A program made the position numbers and the translations under genes. 64,000 nucleotides of DNA, taken from Punica granatum (lineage: Eukaryota; Streptophyta; Magnoliopsida; Myrtales; Lythraceae). Location of the stretch: assembly GCF_007655135.1 (NCBI RefSeq), contig NC_045127.1, forward strand, positions 14,641,001 to 14,705,000. The letters run 5' to 3'. Every line of letters starts with the position of its first letter. The first letter of the stretch is position 1. The notes below the pieces were generated by a model. That model was not told where the DNA came from. It did no database searches and saw nothing but the letters and a program-made list of their open reading frames with translations. Positions 47,256 to 58,720 of this stretch are shown piece by piece.

Positions 47256-48361
47256 TTATTGTTTTGACCAAGAGCAGAATTTTTCCAGTATGCTCTTCGC
47301 ATCTCTGACGTTTGTTTCTGTCGCTTTTGAGAGTATAAAGAGATCATCTGCAAACATTACATGTGAGATTTGTGGCCCGCTCCTGCTTATATGGATGCTC
47401 CTAATGTCTCCATTGGCTTCAGCCCTATAGAGAATTCGAAATAATATTTCCATTGATATTACAAATAAATATGGTGAAATAGGGTTTCCTTAACAAATAC
47501 CTCTGGATGGCGAGAAGTGTCCGTGGGGAGAGCCATTGAGAAGGATAGAGAAGGTAGATGTGGAGATACATTGGTAGATCCAGGATATGAAGATTGAATG
47601 TAAGCTTAGCTTTTCCATGATCTTGATAATGAAGCTTCATTCTAACTTGTCAAAAGCCTTCATGAAATCAATTTTCATCCCGATTTATCCTCTTCACGCT
47701 TTTGTTTTCTTCATCATGTGGAGTATTTCTTGCCAAGTAGGCCATTCTTATTGATCCATCTTCCTTCAATAAAAGATGTTTGGTTTGGGGAGATGATCTT
47801 GTCGAGTAGTGGTTTGAGTCTATTTGCAATTATTTTTTAGATGATTTTATAGCATACATTGCATAGGCTGATTGGTCTGAAATCTTTAAAAGTGGAGGCT
47901 CCTTGGCATTTTGGTATGAGGCGGATGAAGGTATTGTTCCATTCTTTGAGTATAAAGCCTGAGATGAAGAAGCTCTTTATTGCGAAGAGAAATAACGGCT
48001 TTATTGTTTCTCCATAATGGTTATAGAAGAGTGAAGGAACTCCATCTGGGCTCAGTGCTTTAAGGCTTGGGCCTTATCATCTGGGATTTGGATTAGCCTT
48101 TCATTTTCAGATTATGTGATGGTGCTATTGATCAGGCCTTCCATATCGTCCAAATATGATTAGGTGGGAAGTGTTGAAGAGATCTTGGAAGTTCCTAAGA
48201 AAATAGTTGTTTATCCCTTCATGGTCTTGAATCCATTCCCCATTATCGTCCTTGATGGCTGCTATATGATTTGATCTTTGTCGGATGACAGTTGAGAGGT
48301 GAAAAAATTTAGAATTTTGTCTCTGTCTTTCAGCCATAGCTCCCTCGACTTTTGGCGCCAT
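47256..48361 (-). pseudogene. LINE ORF2 reverse transcriptase, broken
   Basis: Pieces in order: MAERQRQNSKFFHLSTVIRQ and RSNHIAAIKDDNGEWIQDHE (48361-48125), then FRPISLCNVCYKII and ANRLKPLLDKIISPNQ at about 47740-47960, and ISHVMFADDLFILSKATE with the catalytic FADD (47453-47256). Stops lie between the pieces. Confidence 0.8.
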
Positions 48362-48632
48362 ATAAGGCCTCTTATCATGAGGTTTTCTTCAAGATTTGCG
48401 ATGAGTCTTTCTTCATGCTTCTTGGTCTCAGGTGTAGGATGCCTTGCTTGAATTTCTTCAAGTTTCTCCATGATTCCTGCAATGTTAGTGTTGCAGTGCC
48501 TGAACTCTTCTTTGTTTCATTTCCTAATATCTTTTTTGACCGTTCTAATTTTTTAAGAGAGTTGGTAAACCTTCCTATCACTGTTTTATTCCAAGCAATT
48601 CTCACAACATCCTTACTAGATCCAGCACGAGT

Positions 48633-49531
48633 CTAAGCTTCATCAAAGCGAAAAGGTCTAGGTTTGGTTGATGATTCCATCCAAAGTTTCAGGAGAATTG
48701 GATTATGATCATATCGAATTTGCTGGAGATGAAAAACTCCTACTCTTGGGAATATAGTTCTCCATTCATCATTTGTTATTGCTCTGTGTAAGCGTTGTCT
48801 TATGGAAGCTAGACCTACTCTCTTGTTTCGCCAAGTGAAAGGATTGCCCGTGAAACCCAAATCTATGCAACACGACTGACTAAGAAATGTGTTAAGGAAT
48901 GAGCGAGAAGATGAAGCATAATTATGACCGCCTAATTTATCCGTTGCATCATAAATTTCATTAAAATATTCTACTATTAGCCAAGGTTTGTCAATATCTT
49001 TTGCAAAATCAACAAGTTCAGCCCAAAATATCGGTTTTGCATGCATATAAGGGGGTCCATAAATTGCTGTAAGTATCCAAGGGGCAAGTAAAACATGATG
49101 TTCAATTGTAGCATGGATATAATAAGGAGAAGATTTTTGGATGTTACCTTCAATTCAGTGTTCTAAAGTAAGTAGAGGCTACCTGTTGCGTTTGAGGATT
49201 CTACTATGAAGATACCGTCAAGGTTACACTGTTGTGCTATCTTGATACAGTGCCTGGAGCTTGATTTTGTTTTTGAAAGGAAAATCATACTAGGCTGGTG
49301 TTTTCGGACGAGAAGACGTAGAGTTCGAATTGTCGGTTCTCCCCTCATTTCCCAATAGTCCCGAGCTAAAAGACACATGGCTTTGGCTGGGGCTTGATAA
49401 GGCCGCCTCGTCAGCCATTTGGACATCGTCGGTGCTAGCTTCGTCTTCCATCTCATCGATGTAGTAGTGAGTCCCCGATTGGGAACATTTGTTGGTGCGA
49501 GTAAAACACTAGTTCCTGTGAGGGGTTCCAA
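48633..49531 (-). pseudogene. LINE ORF2 AP-type endonuclease domain, broken
   Basis: Frames 49531-49163 and 49046-48633 together show RTLRLLVRKHQPSMIFLSKT (first strand), NEIYDATDKLGGHNYASSSR, GFTGNPFTWRN, and YDHNPILL. The normally conserved GDFNEI is EYFNEI and the SDH is YDH, so catalytic residues are changed. The domain nicks target DNA in active elements. Confidence 0.8.
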
Positions 49532-49960
49532 TCCTCCATTGTCTCCATTGCTTGTTGTGTTTGCCAGTCTATATACATCTCCTCTCCTATAGTTCTTGCC
49601 ATTTTCTTTAAAATTCTGGAGTATGGAGCTGCTAAATTGACGTAATCTTCCAAAGACATTTCGTTTTTCCTTTTCCTCAAAGGCATGGTAATGAGAGCTT
49701 CTTCCTGTGGAGTGTCGGTGAAGAGCTAAGGAACTCGGCCACTGATCCGATTGAGAAATTCCGGACTGTAGGAGGCCTGTGAATTCTGTGGGCCTTGGAG
49801 TGGGGCCAAGTCAGGGCTCTGGACTGAACCGAGCCTTATTCGGCTTCGGGCTCCATTTGGCCCTTGTTTCTGTTGTGGGGAGCTGGGCTTCGGTAAATAG
49901 TCAGGCTCCCGAAGGAAGTGGGCTTCAGTGAGAAGATGGGCTTTGGTGTGGGGGTGGGTT

Positions 49961-51468
49961 TCAGTCTGGGTTGTCCGACGAAGGGAATGGAGTTTCTCTA
50001 AGGTAGGCTGGGTTTGTTGCCGGGCTTTGGTATGGGCTAGACTCCGTTTGGAACTGGGCCTCAGCTTGGATTTGCTCGGCTATCAGGCCCGAGTACAAGG
50101 TGTCTGTCGAAATGAAGGTTCTGGAGGCCTTCCCCTTCCCTTTTCTCCCTGGGACACAGACGCCATCTGAGGAGCGGCGCAGGAAGCTCAGCTCCGAGGT
50201 GTCGATTTCTTTCCCTTTTGAGTCTCCAACGGTAAGTATCGCCCTTGTCTGAGCCGTATTCCTTCCTCCTGCTGCATTAATTGCTTCCATGTTGTGGCTA
50301 CCACGGCTCTGATCGGGGCTAGTTTCAAATTTGTTGAGGCTGAGCTGTTGCCCGATTTTTTGGGGGTTTGCGCCCCTATTGCCAGTTGGAGATGGGGGTT
50401 TCGACTCTGAGTACTGGGTCGGGAAGGAGTTCGTCGTCGTCATCTGTGGATTTGCGGTGATTTGTGGGGGGAGGAGGTCTGTTTGGTTGTCAAAGTGGAG
50501 CCACAGTCCGTATAGATTCAATGGCTCTGGTGTCTCTGATGTGCAGTGGGCTTGGTCGTGGCCTAGGATGCCATAGTCGTAACAGAAAGTCTTAAGATAT
50601 TCATATTTGAAGAACACCCAGGTAGACGTTCCGTTTTTCCAGTTGATGCGTCGTCTAGGGCACAGAGGCATGGCGACTGGGATTTGAACAAGGGCTCTCA
50701 GGGTGACGTACCACTTCGGGAGATAGGGAGTGTCTTTCCAATCGATCTCCAAGACTTTACCCGCCCGTTCGGCAAGTTTGGTGATATTCAGCTTTGAAAG
50801 CATTTAGGGGGGATACCTCTGATCTGAATCCATAAGATAATCGTCTCGAATTTGATTTCCTCCGATGATAAACCCTTGTCCAAGCATGCTAGCATCATGT
50901 GTGCTCCTTGAACCGACCAAACACGGTCTCTCTCCACATGCTTCATGTCCCTCTTGTCTTTGAATAGATAGGTTAGTATGTCGTCTGTGAATTTTTTCGG
51001 TGCTATGGTAACCCCCCTCTTTGTGTTCCATGCCTGCAGGAGTCTGGGGATGATTACTTTTGGTGGTGGTGATTTGAAGCCAAAGGGCTTGATGAGGAGT
51101 GTTAAGGGAAGTGTTTCCTGCGTTTCTTCTTCATTAGTTTGCAGCTCGAGTACTTCTTGACTTTGATCCATGGTCATTTGGTTGCAGAATATCTCGACTA
51201 ATGAGGCATCAAGGTCGTTGTTCTCCATAGGTGGTGGCAGTGGAGTATCCTGTGGATTCAGGGAGGATTTGGGAGGGGTGGAGAGGAAGTGTGATTGCTT
51301 GTCTGTGGGAGTTGCTTGTGGTGAAGATTTTGTTGCGGTGTGAAGAAAGGTGGTAAGTATTCTTGAGGTTAAGTACAAGATGTTGGTTGAGGGAGTAATG
51401 GCAGTGAAGATTTGGTTGTTGGTAGGATCTAGAAATCGATGGCAAGTTGAATTACGGCTTTCTGACAT
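49961..51468 (-). pseudogene. LINE ORF1 (DUF4283-type, CCHC zinc knuckle), frameshifted
   Basis: The first frame (51468-50788) carries LLQAWNTKRGVTIAPKKF, DKRDMKHVERDRVWSVQGAH and ILWIQIRGIPPK, a DUF4283-like nucleic-acid-binding domain. It shifts frame around 50800. The second frame (50803-49961) resumes with MLSKLNITKLAERAGKVLEI and has FFKYEYLKTFCYDYGILGHD, the plant LINE zinc knuckle (CX2-type Cys partly lost). In active elements ORF1 binds the LINE RNA. Confidence 0.75.
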
Positions 51469-51644
51469 TCTCTTGTCTAACAGAGAGTTGATATTCCTTC
51501 CATGTTATGCTGATGTTATTGTCATTCATTTGTGTTGCAGGTGATTGACATTCCTTCCATGCATTGGGTAGTTGAAGGTCCATGAATGCTTTCATGGAGG
51601 TGAAGAATCGAAGAGAGGCAGACCGTTTCCAACAAAGGGAAAAT

Positions 51645-53623
51645 TTTAGAGAGAGAAGCTCTCAACTAGGAAAGAGAATAAGAAACAAAAATGAGAAAAG
51701 AGATTAGAGAAATTCCATACACTGAAAAAAAGGGGCCCCTAAGGTGGAATAGAATTTTTACGAGGGCACAAGACAATTCGATCAAAATAACAAACCCAAA
51801 TGGGACTTCAGGGACAAGAGCATTCTTAGAAAGCTGAGATTTTGTTATGAGTTTGGTGGAACACTTTGAATGAGATTTCAGAAGTACGTGGCTATACAAG
51901 GCCAAGATTACAAGAGTAAGGTGTTGTTTGCTTGCATTTAATTTTTAATGTTGAAAATTTAAAATCTTAATGAAATAAGTATTTAAGCTTGTGTTTGGTT
52001 TTAGACTCTACTTAACTTTTTGAAATAAGAAAAGATTAAAAAAAGTAATTATTGTAAATTTTGATAAATATATGGATGGATGAAAAATATATATATATAT
52101 ATGTATATATAGTAGATAGGGAATTTAATTTATTATTATAAAATGATTATAAAAATTATTATGAAAAATTTTGAGTGAGAAATTATTATTAAATGGAAGA
52201 AAAAGATTAAATAATAATGATTATATCGTTGAATTTTGAGAAAAATATAATTGAGTTCGGTAGAGTAAAACTTTTATTTAAAAATCAAACGCAGAGTGAT
52301 TAAGTGAAAATTATTTAATTGATGGAAAATTCTAAGGCCTAAAAGTTTGAAGTTATTTGAAAATATATTTAAATAATTGTCCAACCCTTTAATTATTTTT
52401 CGCTTTTAATCGCTTTTTAAATATTTCCAAAAAATAAACATACAAAATAAATGGGACGAGACAAGTTTTAATCAAAAGGAAGAGAGGCAGTTTGGTGGCC
52501 ATAATCTCGACCGCCATCGCGACAAAGGAGGTCGACGGTAAGCACGGAAGTCGTCGACGACCTCATCTAGGTGGTGGGGACTGGGATCGTGCCTACCACT
52601 ACTGCAAATCTGCCCCTCTCTCTCCCTCTTTCTCTCTCTCTTTGAAATTGAAGAAAAATAGGGGGAGGGAAGTAGAGAGGTGGCGGTTCTGTCACTGGCA
52701 CTCACCGCCATAGAGCATATCGTCGGCAACCTCGTACATGCCAGCATCCTTCCTCATGAGGTACTTTTGCAAATCTTGGAAAACAGCCGGTATAGTAAAA
52801 AAAAAAAAAAGTAGGTTCTCACTTATCTTATACTATTATATAAGGTAAATTTTACAATGAAATTCCAACTTGTGTTCTATGATAGAATATTAATTTCGGC
52901 CATTAGATATCACGAACTTTCAATCTCATCCGTGCATTATTTACATATTTGTCCCAAGTATTTCTAATCCTTTATATTTTCATTTCACAATTTCCGCCTA
53001 TAATACTATACTGTTGTTCCCGAATCTTCTCGTCACATGTATCAATTACATTTTACCTCGTCACTCATCATTGTCACGTCACCAAACTAGACCATAAAAA
53101 TCGATTTTTATAGAAAATGGATTTTATATAATCCGGACAAGTTAGCGGCATATCATCAACATATAAGCAAGTTTTAATTTATGGACACATCAATAACACG
53201 CAATTGACACATAACCGGTCCTCTAATTTTATTGTACTTTACATGTGGCCCGATAGATATGTGATGTCATTAAAAGATTCATGGGTTAGAATTTTGTCTT
53301 TAATATTGAAAGGATTACAAAAAAACTAACGTCCCACCATAGAAAAGAATTTGATTTTCAATTGTGGAATTTGCCATTATATAAGGGCGTTGTCGATATT
53401 GTAACCGCGAATAAGATTTCCTAAGGCCAACCTTATTGTAAAAACAATAAAATAGTTATATCCTAAATATACATATATATATATATATATGGCAAAATAA
53501 AAATAAAAAAATTACCCTTTTTTTTGGTGAAAAAAGAAATCACCCATGATCACCGCCAAAGAGATAATAGCCAGCTTCACAGACATCAAGATTCATAAAT
53601 TAATTAAAAAGTAACAAATGTAT
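51645..53623. other. Intergenic stretch between LINE and foldback
   Basis: AT-rich sequence containing one MITE (51987-52300). A purine/pyrimidine-asymmetric patch at 52480-52740 has open frames on both strands with no recognised domain. No gene supported. Confidence 0.5.
51987..52300. mobile_element. Tourist-like MITE, 314 bp
   Basis: Left end GCTTGTGTTTGGTTTTAGAC; right end, reverse complemented, ATCACTCTGCGTTTGATTTT. Both run into (g)actctact. Flanking TAA at 51984-51986 and 52301-52303 is a PIF/Harbinger-type duplication. The interior is AT-rich without coding capacity. Confidence 0.65.
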
Positions 53624-53633
53624 ACTAGATAAT

Positions 53634-54737
53634 GGGTAAATTGTACCGGTGGTCCAAAATGTTTTACAAATGTTTCATGATGGTCCAAAAAGTTTTTTTC
53701 GTTACATGATGGTACAAAATGTTTCAAAGTTGTTTCATGATGGTACAAACCGTCAACTCGAGCTGACGCCGTTAACATTTTGCTGATGTGGCGCGTCCTA
53801 TGTGTCACTTTTGTTACGTGGAACCAATCATAATGCGCCACGTCATTTAAGACAAAATAAAATTTTAAAAAGTCCAAAAAAATACAAAAAATACAAAAAA
53901 AATACAAAAAAAATTTAAAAATACAAAAAAAAGAGTACAAATTTTGAAAAAAATAAAAAATATTTTAAAATTTTGAAAAGTTTAAAATTATTTTAAATTT
54001 TAAATTTTTTTAATTTTTTTCAAAAAATATAAAAAAATACAAAAAAGAGTAAAAATTTAGAAAAAATAAAAAAAAAAATTATTTTAAAATTTTCAAAATT
54101 TTGAAAATTTTTTAATTTTTTTTTTTAAAATTTAAAATTTTTAAAATTTTTAAATAATTTTTTTTTATTTTTAAAAAGGGTAAATTTTAAATAATTTTAA
54201 TATTAAATTTTAAATTTTTATAAAATTATTTTTAAAAATAAAAAATTATTTAAAAAAATAAAAAATTTTCAAAAAAATTTTCAAAATTTTAAAAATTTTA
54301 AAATAATTTTTTTTATTTTTTTCAAAATTTTTACCCTTTTTTGTATTTTTAATATTTTTTTAAAAAAATTTGAAATATTTTAAAATAATTTTCAAAATTT
54401 TAAAATATTTTTTATTTGTTTCAAAAAATTTTCTCTTTTTTTCCAAAATTTTTACTCTTTTTTTGTAATTTTTTAATTATTTTTTGTATTTTTTTGGACA
54501 TTTTAAAATTTTATTTTGTCTTAAATGACGTGGCGCACTATGATTGGTTCCACGTAACAAAAGTGACACATAGGACGCGCCACGTTAGCAAAATGTTAAC
54601 GGCGTCAGCTCGTGTTGACGGTTTGTACCATCATGAAACAACTTTGAAACATTTTGTACCATCATGTAGCGAAAAAAACTTTTTGGACCATCATGAAACA
54701 TTTGTATAACATTTTGGACGACCGGTGCAATTTACCC
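53634..54737. mobile_element. Mutator-like foldback element, 1.1 kb, perfect 10-bp target duplication
   Basis: ACTAGATAAT flanks both ends (53624-53633 and 54738-54747). The arms of about 230 bp start GGGTAAATTG and are nearly perfect inverted copies (shared atgatggtacaaa, ccgtcaactcgagctgacg-like and atgtggcgcgtcctatgtg-type stretches). The centre is almost pure A/T in aaaaatac/attttt runs, so the whole element can fold into one hairpin. The two open frames of about 100 codons, one per strand, are mirror images caused by the palindrome and are not genes. Confidence 0.9.
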
Positions 54738-54794
54738 ACTAGATAATTGAATCAATACTTGAATTCGCAGCATGTGCAGGAGAGCTAGTATAAT

Positions 54795-55005
54795 CATTAG
54801 GGTTTCAGGCTTTTAGGGCTCTAGAGTTTAGTCATTAGGGTTTCAGGCTTTTAGGGCTTTAGAATTTATTGTTTTAGCATTTATTTAGGGTTTAAGATTA
54901 AGATTTGGATTTCAGGGTTAAGGTTTTAGGATTTTAGAATTAGGATTATTGGATTTAGGGTTTTAGTGTTTATTCAGAGTTCATGGATAAAGGTTTTAGG
55001 ACTTT
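54795..55005 (+). repeat. Degenerate telomere-like repeat tract
   Basis: Many variants of TTTAGGG occur within about 200 bp: cattagggtttcaggc-ttttagggct appears twice, followed by tttagggtttaag, cagggttaaggttttagga and ggatttagggttttag. TTTAGGG is the usual plant telomere unit. The tract is strongly diverged and lies next to the 10-bp duplication of the foldback. Confidence 0.6.
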
Positions 55006-55275
55006 TTTTTTGGTAAGTTAACCGCGCAAGCCCTACAAGAAACTAAAAGGGATAGAAACGGGGAGTAGCAACTCCCAACATATCGCCTAACAACAAATTG
55101 CCTAAGGCATTAGGAGCTGGTGATAAAAAAAAAAATTAATGCCAAATGGAAGGGAGATGGCCCGACGGGCAAGTCAATCCGTGCAAGAGTTCCCTTCCCG
55201 AAATGCATGGTGGATCGACACTTCTGATTCGTCGACGATACCAACCAACTGAGCATTGGCTAACAACGTATTCTA
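55006..55275 (-). mobile_element. 5'-truncated LINE fragment with RNase H end
   Basis: On the minus strand the piece reads HHAFREGNSC-D-LARRAISLPFG, the last conserved part of plant LINE RNase H, followed by a non-coding tail and a poly-A run (shown as tttttttttt at 55005-55013). Such 5' truncation is normal for LINE insertions. Confidence 0.6.
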
Positions 55276-57532
55276 ATATTATAATATTGTAACTATTAAG
55301 TTTAGTAATTATGAGAGGTTTAATTAGAGATGAATTGTTTCTAAAGTTAATAAAAGAGGTACTTCAGGTACTGAAAAATGTAGATATGTTCATTGGATGA
55401 TCAAGTTGATTAAATAAGACAAGCAATGATTAATTAACCTATGCCCTTAGCGCATAGCCGCATAGGTTGGACAAACCCTATTTGGAATAGTTCAAGAGAT
55501 TATTTAGTTTAGACCGCCGAACGGTGGCAGTGCATGCTCGTCTTTCCCTTATTCGTTTTCTCTCTCTTTTGCGTCTCCTCCCTTACAGGAAGGGGGAGAA
55601 ATTTGTTAAAACTCCTACGAAAGGTTCAGAAGAATTAAATTCCGCTTCTTGCACTGCAGAAAGAAATCCGTGATATTCTTGTTGCATTTCTTTTGGTTCT
55701 AGATCTTTGTTTTTGGAGGTGCAGAGAGGAAAAAAATTTAGAAGAGAACCAGTTTCATATGATATGCCCGAATGCTGTAGTATAATAAAGGTCTTTGATA
55801 AGGTTTCATTTATCCTTAACATTGAACATATCGACATAATAAAAAGAAAACACTGCTTTGGTCCTCAACCTCCAATAATTTTTCACATTCGTTCTAATTC
55901 ATTTGTATATATAATATTTCTCAATGCGATAGAATTAATCTGTTTTGATCTTGACATTAGAATTATCGTAAAATCTTTTGACAAGCGATTGTTTGGATAT
56001 GAAAATAAATTTTAAGAAAATAAAAATAAAAAGGACCGACTCCATGGAGTTCTACCTAGGGTCAACGTAGACCATTGGCAATCAGCTATTTATAGGGCGT
56101 GGAGGTGGTGCCATTGGTGACGCCCCGACCTCCCCAAATCAACCACCGAAATCGTTTTAGGGGTTATTGGAGTCTCAATTTTGAGGGGTTATTGGCGTAT
56201 CTCACCAGTGCAGTAACACAAGGTCGTCCTTAAATAAATTCGTTTTTTTGGTCAGTAAAACATAAACATTGTAATTTTAAAAAATTTTGCAAAAGAAAAA
56301 CGACTATACCCACTAGGAGAGGGAGATGGGAGTAAAAGCACCTCAAAGAAGGAAAAGATATATTACGTGTGACGAGTATATCATATTATATTGTGTCTCC
56401 TTAAGGGACCTTTGACATATCGGTCTCGAACGTCCGAGCCTTGCCATCACCCCCCATTTCCCCACTTCCGAGGCCTAAATCGTTGAAGGCCTTTGTTTGC
56501 GGGCTTGCACAAACTTCCGGTTCTCGTAGCCATTCTCTTTTCCTTTTTCAATTTTTTATTCCCAAAAGATTTGCAGGTCAGTAGACTTGATGAAAATTAA
56601 AAGAGCAATTTAAACCACCCCCTTCAACCGCCCCCAAACCCCCAACCCAAAAAAAGTAAATAAATAAATAAATAAGAGGAGCGAAATAGTTTCGTTCTTT
56701 CGTAGTAAATCAATGTGGTCAACTAGGTGGATTGTTATTTGTAATAAATATTTATTATAATATATAAAAACCGAACATGAAATGTAAAAGCTCCATTTGA
56801 TAACTCAGCTCTCAACAAAATGTGCCTCATTTGCTTGAATCCATATAATTGATAACTCTCACATCCAAGTGAAAATGACCTTTTAATTTTAGTTAAATGA
56901 ATTATATTTTATTTTATTGGTGTTATATTAAAAAAATATTAGAAATTTATCGAAATGATTTTCACGTAATAATATATAAGTAAAAGCTTTTTGAAAAGTT
57001 TTCTCGGTATAATTGGAAACAGCTCCTTAGAATACATGATATTTTTCAAGTTCTATGTGCTAAATTCTTTATAAATACCCAACAAAATTCATCTCATATC
57101 CATCATCTTTCTATTGACTATACTTTTTTCTACATTTCGACGCGATATCTCCACTTTTCTTGAGCACCTCGACAAATTACACAATTACGGTCTCTTTATA
57201 AATATATTATTCGCTCTATATATATCTCTAGAATATACGTATTTGTTTGTTATCATAATGATTTTACTAATGTGACTTCCTTTTTTTTAGTTTTTTTATC
57301 TATATTAATTTAAAATTCATATATGTTGACTATCAATTTTTGTTAAAGAAAAAGGAAATCTATTGAGCGACCTGCAGGTTTAAATGTGTTGAAATTCATA
57401 TCTAAGCACATGAAGGAGGAGTTGAGGTGGGTCCATCTGAAGATCTCATAATGCTCAGATTGCTGACAGAAATTTTTTAAAATTTTCTCTAGTTTCATTA
57501 TTAATGTATTACGAATTTTGAAAAAAAAATTA
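55276..57532. other. Intergenic stretch, no recognised gene
   Basis: AT-rich. A minus-strand frame at 55583-55837 (84 codons) is not recognised and has no supporting exon signals. The part from 56755 to 57110 is a diverged copy of 1948-2290. Confidence 0.45.
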
Positions 57533-58720
57533 GGAAAAATTATACATTTCGTCATCTACATTTAGTTGCTTTTCTATTTTAGTCCTTCGTCTATTTTTTT
57601 TATCGTTTACATCCTATAATTTTTGATACTTTTCTGTTACAGTCCTTTTCCGTTTTCTTGGTACATTTTCATCTAATTCCTTTACTTACTTTTTTCTGTT
57701 TTCATCCTTTTATCAATTTTTTTATTGGAGAGATTTTAATTTGATCCTTAATCTTTTATAGCTACCTTTTTATCCTAATTCTTTTTCTAATTCATCTTTT
57801 TCTTAATACTAGATGTTTTATTCTTATAATTCTACCACTTAATTTTTCATAAAAATGCTCACACAACATTTTAGAGATAAAATGTCTTTTAATTTTTTAA
57901 CAAATAAATTAAAATAATAAAAGCAAAATCATGAACCTACTAGAGTTAATGAGAGGGAGCGAGCGTTTAGGTTGCACGCAATCTCGGCAGGGGCAGTTTA
58001 CATTAGAACCATCAGTATTGGAATTTGCAAGCAAAGAAATAGAAAAATGTCGAAAAAATAGAGGCAATTATACCTCAATAGCCACCAATCATGCTTGTGA
58101 TGCAATGAATGATGTCATAAAGCACAATGATTATTGTGATTGCAAAGAGAAATGTTGATAGATCTATAGACCTATGGTGACCTCTCCTAGGATGGTGGTG
58201 CTTGGGGTCGTCTCCTACCATCGCCTCTCTCCTTCTCTAGTTATCATCCTTCATTTAACGGTTAGCATCACTCGAGTTGAGATTACTTATTCCTCAACTT
58301 CGAGAAGATTCATATACTTCATGTTATTATTTTAATCTATTATTAATTTCTGTAATTTTAAAAAGTAAATGTTTTTGGTGGATTGAAAAGAATGAAAAGG
58401 TAATTTTTATTTCAAGATATGTCATGTTGGTATGAAGTTCAGCGTTGAGGCAATATTTGACGAAAAAAAACGAATTAGGACAAAAGGAATAGTAACAAAA
58501 AATGGAGGACCAAAATTACATTTTTTCTTAATAACTATTTTGATAAAATGATCTAAATAGAAAAACAATCAAAGATATTGGACGAAATCAAATCAAGAAA
58601 AAAGAAAAGGAGTGAAATAAAAAAGCATTCAAAAGTATATGATCTAAATGATAATAAAATAGAAAAAGGATTAAAACATAAAAGTAAACAAACTTAGAGG
58701 ACCAAATATATAATTTTTCC
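57533..58720. mobile_element. Long-TIR element, family A, copy 2 (partner at 43005-44155)
   Basis: Ends ggaaaaattatacatttcgtc and, inverted, ggaaaaattatatatttggtcc; long arms are richer in identity than those of copy 1. The interior has a 75-codon frame (MNLLELMRGSERLGCTQSRQ...) that is interrupted in copy 1, so its coding status is doubtful. It lies directly left of the Harbinger element. Confidence 0.65.

Larger units (their letters stand above)
45420..51640 (-). mobile_element. Degenerate L1-type LINE (non-LTR retrotransposon) with RNase H
   Basis: The minus-strand order is ORF1 (DUF4283-like plus zinc knuckle), AP endonuclease, reverse transcriptase, RNase H, then a short A-rich tail shown as tttttt near 45415. 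This is the plant L1 layout. Multiple frameshifts and stops disable all parts. The 5' limit is estimated from the start of ORF1 and its leader. A target duplication was not resolved. Active relatives move by target-primed reverse transcription. Confidence 0.85.

Noticed and set aside
52472..52747. Open frames on both strands near the Tourist-like MITE
   Set aside because: They are Ser/Arg-rich frames from simple sequence with no domain or splice support.
53593..54709. Two open frames of about 100 codons, one on each strand, with similar proteins
   Set aside because: They are mirror images produced by the palindromic arms of the foldback at 53634-54737.
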